A DNA stretch of 23,052 nucleotides, taken from contig JAUCBJ010007958.1 in assembly GCA_032718475.1 (NCBI GenBank), positions 1-23,052 on the forward strand, written 5' to 3'. Of the stretch, positions 1 through 7,465 are shown in pieces. The notes beneath the pieces are model-generated. The model saw only the letters and a list, made by a program, of their open reading frames with translations, was not told the DNA's origin and ran no database searches. The translations under genes and the position numbers were made by a program. Positions within the stretch are counted from its first letter, which is position 1. Every line of letters begins with the position of its first letter. The DNA is from Nemertoderma westbladi (Eukaryota; Xenacoelomorpha; Nemertodermatida; Nemertodermatidae).

Positions 1-1
1 A

Positions 2-2149
2 AAATGGTCTAGTGAGATTTCTCTTCTGTCAAAAATGACAATACCAAGGGTTTACCTTGGTTCATCACCTCCTGAAGACATTTTGTACTATGAGATACAC
101 AACTTCTCGGATGCTTCTAAGGTTGCCTACGGCTGTGTAAGTTATCTAAGAGTTGTATCTCCAGAGTCAGTTGATGTAACTCTTCTGTTTTCTAAGAGTA
201 GAATGGTTCCCATTAAATCTACGCAAAGCACTCCTCGTTTGGAATTGCAGGCTGCTAAATTAGCAACAGGTGTTAGCACTAATATGGTAACTGAACTTGG
301 CCTCTCAATATCCCAAACGCATTTCTGGACAGACTCTACAGTTGTTCTATCTTATCTTCATAACACAACCACCCAGTTTAAATGCTATGTGGCAAACAGG
401 GTGGCCTCAATTCTTCGCGTTTCAGAGTTAGACCAGTGGCATCATGTTCCTGGTATATCCAATCCAGCTGATGATGTGAGCCGTGGACTGTCTGCTCGCG
501 CCCTTATTGATTCTACTTGTTGGTGGCATGGTCCAGAATTTCTCAGTGAGAGAGTTGATAACTTCCCAGAAATTGTCCCTACTTCTTGCATTGAATTAGC
601 TTCAGAGCAGGTGTATTCACTTACCGTAGCCCCAGACCCTGAGTTAAAGTTTTCAGCCGATGGCTCTCTCTTGCTAAATCACTCATCATCATGGAATAAG
701 TTACGAATAACCATAGCTTGGCTTATCCGCCTTTGTAATTCCTTTACCTCACCCGATTCCGTTCTATCTTTAAAAGGAACTATGGTTTCTATTGAAGAGA
801 TACAACGAGCAGGTATGTGCATTGTGCGTTTTGCACAATCTCAGCTTTACCCTACAGAGCTGAAATGTCTTCGCAATTCCTCACCAGTGCACATTTCCAG
901 CCCATTGTCACGGCTTTGCCCTAAGATATTCGATGATGGCATTGTCAGACTTGGCAGTCGCATTGCATCTGCGCCAGTTTCATTTGATGCTGCCTATCCC
1001 ATCATTCTTTCGAAGTCACACCCCCTTGCAAAAATATTGGTTTGGAGCACTCATGTAAAATCTGGCCATTCCGGACGTGACCAGGTCACTATCACAATTC
1101 GTCAACAATTCTGGATAATCGGACTCCAGTCATTATCCCGTTCTGTAATCAGTAAATGTTTTCTTTGTCGTAAGAAACATGCTCGTAGGATGGAACAGCT
1201 CATGGCACCACTACCTAAGTCTAGACTTACTCCATATGTTCCTCCATTTACTTATTCTGCTGTAGACATGTTTGGCCCTTTGCGAGTCAAGTATCGTAAA
1301 ACTCGTAGTACTTCTACTATAAAGCGTTATGGCATTCTTTATACATGTCTAAACTCTCGTGCCATATCTTTAGATATTGCTGCTGATGCATCAGCAGATG
1401 CCTTCATCAACTCATTCAGGCGTCATATTGCACGTCGAGGTACTCCTAAGGAGATATTGTCTGATAATGGATCCAACTTTGTTGGTGCCGACTTAGAAAT
1501 GAAACAAAACATTGAACTCTGGTCCGAAAATTTCATTTCTGATTTAAAACCATTAGGAGTAACATGGCGTTATATTCCCCCAGGGGCACCCCATATGGGT
1601 GGAGTTTATGAGAGATTGGTTAAAATGACTAAAGAAATTCTGTACGGCCTACTGCAAGGTGCCCTAGTTACAGATGATGTACTTTTAACCACTTTAGCCG
1701 AGGCTGAATCTATTGTAAATAGTAGGCCCCTCTGTACGGTAACTGACGACCCTACTTCTGACGACGTCTTGACACCCAATCACTTACTTATCCAACGTCC
1801 CGCCTATAACTACCCTCCCGGACCATTTGACGACAGTGACACCTACTCTCGCCGGACCTGGAGGCAGGCACAACTTATATCGAACCACTTCTGGAACAAG
1901 TGGCTCAGGGAGTACGTCAGCACGCTCCAGATTCGCCACAAGTGGCATCGAAAACGTGGAAATCTCCAGGTCGATGACGTTGTCCTTCTTCATGAAGATG
2001 TTCTACCTCGAAACTCATGGCGGTGGGGTAGAATCGTAAAGACATTCCCAGATAAATCCGGATTGGTTCGATCTGCCGAAGTTAAAACTCCTGTTGGTGT
2101 CTACAAAAGACCAATTAGAAAGATGTGTCTTTTGGAGGAAGCAACCTGA
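2..2149 (+). CDS. pol: BEL/Pao retrotransposon pol, 3' part (RNase H, integrase, C-terminal domain), partial at the window edge
   Basis: The frame is open from base 2, so the first ATG (base 35) is internal and the reverse transcriptase lies outside the window. Numbering from that ATG: the RNase H domain carries FSDAS (D26), PRLELQ (E70), FWTDS (D100) and NPADD (D146), the order typical of Pao-type RNase H. The integrase zinc finger has H340, H345, C375 and C378. The integrase core has D411 (SAVDMFG), D477 (LSDNGSNF) and E526 (VYERLVKM), 48 residues between the last two. The tail from about residue 600 (RHKWHRKRGNLQVDDVV) matches the DUF5641-like C terminus of BEL/Pao polyproteins. The product would remove template RNA and insert element cDNA. 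The visible frame is intact and ends in TGA at 2147-2149. No gag, protease or RT is visible. Family assignment comes from the motifs and is firm; present activity cannot be judged. Confidence 0.93.
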   Translation, partial: KWSSEISLLSKMTIPRVYLGSSPPEDILYYEIHNFSDASKVAYGCVSYLRVVSPESVDVTLLFSKSRMVPIKSTQSTPRLELQAAKLATGVSTNMVTELGLSISQTHFWTDSTVVLSYLHNTTTQFKCYVANRVASILRVSELDQWHHVPGISNPADDVSRGLSARALIDSTCWWHGPEFLSERVDNFPEIVPTSCIELASEQVYSLTVAPDPELKFSADGSLLLNHSSSWNKLRITIAWLIRLCNSFTSPDSVLSLKGTMVSIEEIQRAGMCIVRFAQSQLYPTELKCLRNSSPVHISSPLSRLCPKIFDDGIVRLGSRIASAPVSFDAAYPIILSKSHPLAKILVWSTHVKSGHSGRDQVTITIRQQFWIIGLQSLSRSVISKCFLCRKKHARRMEQLMAPLPKSRLTPYVPPFTYSAVDMFGPLRVKYRKTRSTSTIKRYGILYTCLNSRAISLDIAADASADAFINSFRRHIARRGTPKEILSDNGSNFVGADLEMKQNIELWSENFISDLKPLGVTWRYIPPGAPHMGGVYERLVKMTKEILYGLLQGALVTDDVLLTTLAEAESIVNSRPLCTVTDDPTSDDVLTPNHLLIQRPAYNYPPGPFDDSDTYSRRTWRQAQLISNHFWNKWLREYVSTLQIRHKWHRKRGNLQVDDVVLLHEDVLPRNSWRWGRIVKTFPDKSGLVRSAEVKTPVGVYKRPIRKMCLLEEAT

Positions 2150-2390
2150 CTCCAGCACCTCTTTAGTACCTCTCATCCATGACATATTTTACCTAAATTC
2201 TTTCTGCATATATTGTGGACCCACATATTTTGGAGATTTTTAGTTAAATTCGTTTCGATTTATTTCAATAAGTTACCGCTATAACTTCTATGCAACTTCT
2301 ATATAACTTAATTATTATTACTTATGAACTGCATGCTGTATTACCGTACATAACATACATACCTATTATGTAAATGAACGAAGTCAACGC
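1830..2390 (+). repeat. Direct repeat, copy 1: pol 3' end plus downstream untranslated sequence
   Basis: This segment recurs at 5216-5791. The coding part, to the pol stop, reads identically by eye apart from the stop itself (TGA here, TAA there). The untranslated part differs by several substitutions and small indels. The copy ends abruptly at 2390, where an inverted-repeat-bounded segment begins. Confidence 0.9.
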
Positions 2391-2398
2391 ACCTTCAA

Positions 2399-2705
2399 GG
2401 CAGAACCCCCTAAGTCGATTTTTTTCGATTTTCATGTTTTTGACTTTTTGGGTAATTCGATATCGGCTTTTTCGTCTGGCAGAACCCCGAAGCTTTTCTA
2501 CCAGCCATTTTTGAGTTATAAGCCAAAGACAGTTCCCCGTAACTTATGCCCACTTCGAGGCAGAACCCCCCAAGTCAATAATTGGCTTGCAAAACACCGT
2601 AAATTCAAGTATATGAAATTCAGTCCACCTGGCAAAACCCCTTAAATCAGAAATAACAACCTGTAAAACCCCTTAAATCAGAAACAATAGCCTGGCAAAA
2701 CCCCG
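2399..2705 (+). repeat. Seven degenerate copies of a terminal-repeat-like motif (GGCARAACCCC)
   Basis: Copies start near 2399, 2478, 2559, 2589, 2631, 2662 and 2694. The pattern is roughly GGCARAACCCCNTAAATCAG. The first copy is part of the terminal inverted repeat, so the others look like reiterated element ends or subterminal transposase-binding sites (inference). Confidence 0.6.
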
Positions 2706-2742
2706 TAATTTATCATTTATATACTGGTTTGTATTGCGGCCA

Positions 2743-2820
2743 GGACACAAATATTAATTAGGGACACAAACATTATTGAGGGACGCAAACATTAATGAGG
2801 GACACAAAACATTAATAGGG
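2743..2820 (-). repeat. Four units of the 19-bp repeat, inverted relative to the main array
   Basis: Units read GGGACACAAACATTAATGA, the reverse complement of the unit repeated many times at 3420-4143. The two blocks could pair as a long imperfect hairpin about 600 bp apart. Confidence 0.8.
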
Positions 2821-3038
2821 CAGGGGTCCATGGTTGCCAATGGATATTAATATGAGCGATGGTGATGCTTGCCATCAGATGATTAGATATTAAGTGATTA
2901 ACTGGAAAAAATACTACCATGGGAACGTGAGCTTCGATCAAAGTACCGCCGTTTCGTATACATTCCATCTTCCTAATTAGATGGAAATTAATTGAAAGCG
3001 ACGTTCGGTTACGTTGTTCAGCTGCCTGTTTTCTGCTA

Positions 3039-3058
3039 CCCCCCCCCCCCCCCCCCCC
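3039..3058. repeat. Poly-C run (20 C)
   Basis: Uninterrupted run of about 20 C, inside the inverted-repeat-bounded segment. Exact length is likely assembly-sensitive. Confidence 0.9.
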
Positions 3059-3112
3059 GGCTGGTATACCCCCATATTTTCAATTTACCTCCTACAACCA
3101 CCATTCATGTTA

Positions 3113-3135
3113 CCCCCCCCCCCCCCCCCCCCCCC
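3113..3135. repeat. Poly-C run (23 C)
   Basis: Uninterrupted run of about 23 C, 54 bp after the previous poly-C run. The short proline-rich frames across this region are translations of the homopolymers and are not genes. Confidence 0.9.
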
Positions 3136-3419
3136 ATTCCTGTCTCCCCCTCATGTTCATCATTTTTTTACTCCTACTCCTTCCCTTTTTAGTAACAACA
3201 TCGTTTATTGTTTTGGTTAGAAAAACCATCTCTGTAACCTGATCCTTTCCTTCAATTGGCAATAACATAGTTTATTGGTTTGGTCAGATTAATATGTTAT
3301 TATTTATTGTTGTTATTTTATTGCTTGACAGTAATGAGAATTGTAATACTGTAATATATTGTATGTGTGTATGTATGTATGAGTGGTAACATGAATCATA
3401 CTAAGTGCGAAGGGCGATA

Positions 3420-4143
3420 GTGCCCATGATTAATGTTTGTGCCCTTGATTGATATCTGTCCCTCGTTTATTGTTTGTGTCCCTCATTAATGTTTGTGTAT
3501 CTCATTAATGTTTGTGTCCTTCATTAATGTTTGTGTCCCTCATTAATGTTTGTGTATCTCATTAATGTTTGTGTCCCTCATTAATGTTTGTGTCCCTCAT
3601 TAATGTTTGTGTCCCTCATCATTAATATTTGTGTTCCTCATTAATGTTTGTGTCCCTCATTAATGTTTGTGTCCCTCATTAATGTTTGTGTCCCTCATTT
3701 ATGTTTGTGTCCCTCATTAATGTTTGTGCCCTTGATTGATATCTGTCCCTCGTTTATTGTTTGTGTCCCTCATTAATGTTTGTGTCGCTCATTAATGTTT
3801 TTGTCCCTCATTAATATTTGTGTACCTCATTAATGTTAGTGTCCCTCAATTAATGTTTGTGTCCCTCATTAATGTTGTGTCCCTCATTAATGTTTGTGTC
3901 CCTCATTAATATTTGTGTTCTTCATTAATGTTTGTGTCCCTCATTAATGTTTGTGTCCCTCATTAATGTTTGTGTTCCACATTAATGTTTGTGTCCTATA
4001 TCAATGTTTATGTCCCACATTATTGTTTGTGTCCTACATCAATGTTTATGTCCCACATTAATGTTTGTCACCCTGATTAATGTTTGTCCCACACTAATGT
4101 TTGTGGCGCTGATAAATATCTGTCCCTCATTTAATGTTTGTCT
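3420..4143 (+). repeat. 19-bp minisatellite array (about 38 units)
   Basis: The consensus unit is TCCCTCATTAATGTTTGTG. Units are degenerate at both ends and cleaner in the middle. A variant segment beginning GCCCTTGATTGATATCTG occurs at 3441 and again at 3728. The 287-bp spacing is about 15 units and shows a block duplication inside the array. The array lies inside the 2391-5215 element. Confidence 0.9.
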
Positions 4144-4852
4144 CCAAGCTGCTATGGGGTTCAGGACGTTTTGGATAACTTGGTCAGTAACAAGCAACTT
4201 AATTTGAGTAACATTAACTTTTAGTCTCCGTTATATGAGGCATCTTTTACAGCAACAAACTTCGCGTTTACATAGAGCAACTTGATCGGCAACCTGACAT
4301 GCTCACTAAGTTGCTGATAGAGTTGCTCAAAATGTTGCCACGTACTGTAGAAAAAACAGGTCTTTAATTATTCGTAATGACGTACTGTAAGTGAACTTTA
4401 CTTTAACGTAGCTGTAACCCTGTAGCTAAACTTACTTACTGTAGAGTACCACCCATGGCTATATTTTGTACTTAGAGTTCCGCTTTCTTGAATCTAAATT
4501 TTGTTCTTATAGTTCTGCATTTGGCTACATTTTGTTCAATTTGTATTGATACATGATTCTAACTACAGTCCCGTACTTATTTTAGAAGCAACTTATACCA
4601 AAATATCAAAAAATTATGGAGCACTTTAGAATTTTGAATTCAAAAATTTCCAACATGTGCGCAAGTGTGTTAGCTATAGCTATATTGTATGTGATTATTT
4701 GTTATTATTGCGTTTACAGGTAATACTAACACCTGATCATGTGCTAGTTAACATGTTAGATAGCACGTATTAGCTAATAACAAATGCGCACATGTATTAT
4801 GTGCGCACTACGCACTAAATTATTAAGGACGTACGATACGCCTTGGCTATTA
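4144..4852. other. Non-coding spacer within the inverted-repeat-bounded segment
   Basis: No open frame of note and no RNA gene. It holds an imperfect inverted repeat: ACATGTGCGCA near 4652 and its complement TGCGCACATGT near 4782, with ATTTGTTATT/AATAACAAAT nested inside. Confidence 0.5.
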
Positions 4853-5048
4853 TTTGATATATTTTGTGTGTTTTTTGTAAAAATTCGTACTTATGGTGTT
4901 TTGCCAAATTGAGGATACCTTGTTTTCTAGGCAATACCCCGCAACTATCGTATAGTTACGGGATAATACCAGAAAACGGTGTTCCCCTTTGTTTTGGCAA
5001 AACACCATAAGTCAGAATTTTTACAAAAAAACCGCAATATATTTCAAA
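4853..5048. mobile_element. Palindromic foldback/MITE-like element (about 196 bp)
   Basis: The whole stretch folds back on itself around an axis near 4951. The outer arms read TTTGTAAAAATTC...TTATGGTGTTTTGCC and are complemented by GGCAAAACACCATAAG...GAATTTTTAC. The inner arms CCCGCAACTAT and ATAGTTACGGG differ at one base. The arm motif GGCAAAACACCATAAGTC resembles the terminal repeat of the surrounding segment (GGCAGAACCCCCTAAGTC), so the two look related. Confidence 0.8.
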
Positions 5049-5215
5049 GGTAATTCTAAATCATATTGAAAGTTTAATTATATGAATTCTATATATATTT
5101 AGTTATCAAAAAACACAATAACAAGTAAACTGAGGCATCTCTCTAAAAAATAAACAGTTTTTATCGATTATCTCAGAACTACAAAAATCGACTTAGGGGG
5201 TTCTGCCTTGAAGGT

Positions 5216-5791
5216 ACGACAGTGACACCTACTCTCGCCGGACCTGGAGGCAGGCACAACTTATATCGAACCACTTCTGGAACAAGTGGCTCAGGGAGTA
5301 CGTCAGCACGCTCCAGATTCGCCACAAGTGGCATCGAAAACGTGGAAATCTCCAGGTCGATGACGTTGTCCTTCTTCATGAAGATGTTCTACCTCGAAAC
5401 TCATGGCGGTGGGGTAGAATCGTAAAGACATTCCCAGATAAATCCGGATTGGTTCGATCTGCCGAAGTTAAAACTCCTGTTGGTGTCTACAAAAGACCAA
5501 TTAGAAAGATGTGTCTTTTGGAGGAAGCAACCTAACTCCAGCACCTCTTTAGTACCTCTCATCCATGACATATTTTACCTAAATTCTTTCTACATATATT
5601 GTGGACCCACATATTTTGGAGATTTTTAGTTAAATTCGTTTCGATTTATTTCAAGTTACCGCTATAACTTCTATGTAACTTCTATATAACTTGTATTATG
5701 TATTATATAACTTATATATTGTCTTATGAACTGTATGCCGTATTACCGTACATAACATACATACCTATTATGTAAATTAACGAAGTTAACG
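5216..5791 (+). repeat. Direct repeat, copy 2: pol 3' end plus untranslated sequence
   Basis: Counterpart of 1830-2390. After the stop codon it differs by substitutions (for example CTACATAT against CTGCATAT) and by indels, including an expanded TATTATGTATTATATAAC stretch near 5690-5715. Past about 5791 only this copy continues into the rest of the element. Confidence 0.9.
5218..5535 (+). pseudogene. pol: Truncated pol C-terminal fragment (second BEL copy)
   Basis: This encodes the last 105 codons of the BEL pol C-terminal domain in frame, starting mid-codon at the junction with the inverted repeat and ending in TAA at 5533-5535. By eye it matches the same part of the upstream pol with no change before the stop. 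It lacks an ATG at its start, the integrase core and the RNase H, so it cannot act as a pol gene. The lack of coding differences contrasts with the drifted untranslated sequence that follows. Confidence 0.85.
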
Positions 5792-6520
5792 TCCTATTGT
5801 ACTTGTACTTCGCATATATGTAGTACAGTACATATATGCACAAACTCACGTGGTTGTGTCTACTACGTAGTTTTTAGTTGTTAAAGTTTCAAATTTATTT
5901 TGGAGGTGTATTACTTCTACATTGCTTATCTATAAAATATCTCAAACATCTCATACCGGTATATATATTTAGTGCAGTGTGTAAACTCATTTTCCTCTTG
6001 TATAATTCATTCATATACTTCTGTAATTTCATAACTTCTAACAAATCCTTTCTTTCATTATCGCCTCGTGGATCAAGTTCATTGATTAAATAATAAATAA
6101 ATAAAAATAAAAATTTGAGACAATTAAATAATATATACATATTTACTTAAATGTATATATATGACTATATATAATCTTAAAAAATAATGTATACAAATAA
6201 TCCCTTAATAACATAATCATAGCGTACAGTATGTGTACCCTGGTAAAAGAGGGATTCCACAACATCACTCATATAACCTATTCCCTGTCTTACTAATATA
6301 ATCATCTTGTACAGTAAGTGTACCCAGGTAAAAGCGGGATTCCACAAAATCAACCATTTAATGATCCCCTATGTCCCACTAACAACATCTGTACTGTATA
6401 GTGGTCCCAGGTTAAAGCGGGATTCCACGCATTCATACATTTAACCCCCCCTCTGGACATATAAATAATCTCAATTAATTATAAATTTTATATTGACAAA
6501 TTATTGCTGTTGTTGCAATA
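5792..6520. other. BEL 3' untranslated region
   Basis: AT-rich sequence between the pol stop and the LTR. The only sizeable open frame is an 81-codon frame on the minus strand (5895-6140) with no recognisable motif. No env-like gene is seen. Confidence 0.6.
6205..6455 (+). repeat. Three degenerate 83-86-bp tandem repeats in the BEL 3' region
   Basis: Each unit holds GTAC(A/T)GTA, then CCCAGGTAAAAGCGGGATT and CCAC, at about 6224, 6309 and 6390. The GGGATTCCAC core is the best conserved part. They sit just upstream of the polypurine tract. Confidence 0.75.
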
Positions 6521-6532
6521 ATTTGGGGGGAC
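6521..6532 (+). promoter_or_regulatory. Polypurine tract, plus-strand primer site of the BEL element
   Basis: ATTTGGGGGGAC lies directly before the TGTCACGG that opens the LTR. A G-rich run immediately 5' of the 3' LTR is the usual plus-strand DNA priming site of LTR retroelements. Confidence 0.75.
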
Positions 6533-6903
6533 TGTCACGGCTTTCGGCGTCCTTACCCCCTCAAAAAACGTAAAAAATATCTTAGATATTTCATTCATTA
6601 TCATTATCTTCATTAACATTCAAATTTCCCGCCAACACTAATAATTTGATACATTCTTCACTCTGTCACCTATAAATACTGGACGTACTGCTATTTCATT
6701 CATTCATTCATTCATTCTGATGAATAGAATCACACGGACATCAGACTTTCTGCTCTGTGTCCACCAGCTACTGACTGCATCTGTCAGTAGCTACTTTATC
6801 CTTTATCTGTTTCTAGCAGTCTCTTAGACACCCGTCTATGCGGCTGTATAAACGCCAGTATTTCTTTTGAACTGTGCGTGTGCGTTCCATTTTCACCACT
6901 ACA
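6533..6903 (+). repeat. 3' LTR of the BEL/Pao element (about 371 bp)
   Basis: It begins TGTCACGGCTTTCGGCG right after the polypurine tract and is taken to end at CACCACTACA, giving TG...CA ends. It contains a TATAAATA box and a short (ATTC)n run near 6693-6716. The start is well supported. The end is inferred because no partner LTR is present for comparison. Confidence 0.75.
6671..6678 (+). promoter_or_regulatory. TATA box in the LTR
   Basis: TATAAATA about 140 bp into the LTR, suitably placed for a U3/R promoter. Because the LTR points at the host exons, it could act as an alternative promoter (inference). Confidence 0.5.
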
Positions 6904-7342
6904 CTGCATGATTATTGTCATCCCTTTTTGGCTCATATCGCATTTAGTGACATGCCTGATTTAGGAAATAAATAAACTGAAGGTTTTATAATAAAGAATA
7001 TTTATTTTAAAGGCCATTGGCAATTAACGTTTACATGCTCAGGTGATGAAATTACGCCAAGCGCGCCAGCACGGTAGAATACGGGCTGACGGGCGTTAGT
7101 ATTACAGCCGCCAAATGAAGGTTTTACCGGCAAAGCCTCATAAAATAACCAAAAGCGACCCAAACCGCTTTCCCACTGTTTAGCCGGGACACGCCTAAAT
7201 AATGTTTTTATTAATCATTTCAGTAAATTATTGATTAAAAAATTCATTGGATAGAGAGAGACTAGGGGAGTAAGTGGGGCGCACAGGAAATAGCTATAAT
7301 TGAGTCGTCTCCCTTATTTTATTTATATTTGATCACTTCCAG
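6904..7342. other. Spacer/intron before the first visible host exon
   Basis: No open frame, repeat or RNA gene recognised. It ends in the acceptor ATCACTTCCAG at 7332-7342. AATAAA-like signals occur near 6967 and 6989, past the inferred LTR end. Confidence 0.5.
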
Positions 7343-7465
7343 GTTTTAGCTAAAGGAACCCGTTTTATCTGTAAATACCTGCGGGAGGCAGACAAGGTGA
7401 TAATTAGACAGGGTCACCAAGGGAACAATAATGGTTCTATATCGAACAGTTTCAGCGATCTGCAG
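7343..7465 (+). CDS. Host gene exon 1 of those visible (41 codons)
   Basis: Acceptor CACTTCCAG and donor CTGCAG|GTTAGA (the weakest donor of the set). It reads VLAKGTRFICKYLREADKV and ends SFSDLQ in phase 0. No ATG lies in frame before an upstream stop, so it is an internal exon; earlier exons must lie upstream. Confidence 0.7.

Larger units (their letters stand above)
2391..5215. mobile_element. 2.8-kb segment bounded by perfect 33-bp terminal inverted repeats
   Basis: Bases 2391-2423 (ACCTTCAAGGCAGAACCCCC...) are an exact reverse complement of 5183-5215. The segment separates two copies of the same BEL 3' region. No clear target-site duplication is visible: the left flank ends CAACGC and the right flank begins ACGACA. 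Inside are seven degenerate copies of a GGCARAACCCC motif, two poly-C runs, two oppositely oriented blocks of a 19-bp repeat and a palindromic foldback element. There is no transposase-like open frame, so this is a non-autonomous or foldback-type element. Superfamily is not assigned. Confidence 0.75.
5216..6903 (+). mobile_element. 5'-truncated BEL/Pao element ending in a 3' LTR
   Basis: It starts abruptly in pol next to the inverted repeat at 5215. It continues through the pol stop, a long 3' untranslated region and a polypurine tract into a TG...CA-bounded LTR. It lies in the same orientation as the host gene exons downstream. No 5' LTR is in the window, so target duplication and age cannot be read. 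Confidence 0.82.

Noticed and set aside
1784-2039. Short frames on both strands inside pol, repeated at 5179-5425
   Set aside because: Shadows of the pol C-terminal coding region and its duplicate.
5895-6140. 81-codon minus-strand frame in the BEL 3' region
   Set aside because: Composition is fairly protein-like, but there is no acceptor, motif or conserved context, and it is antisense to the element.
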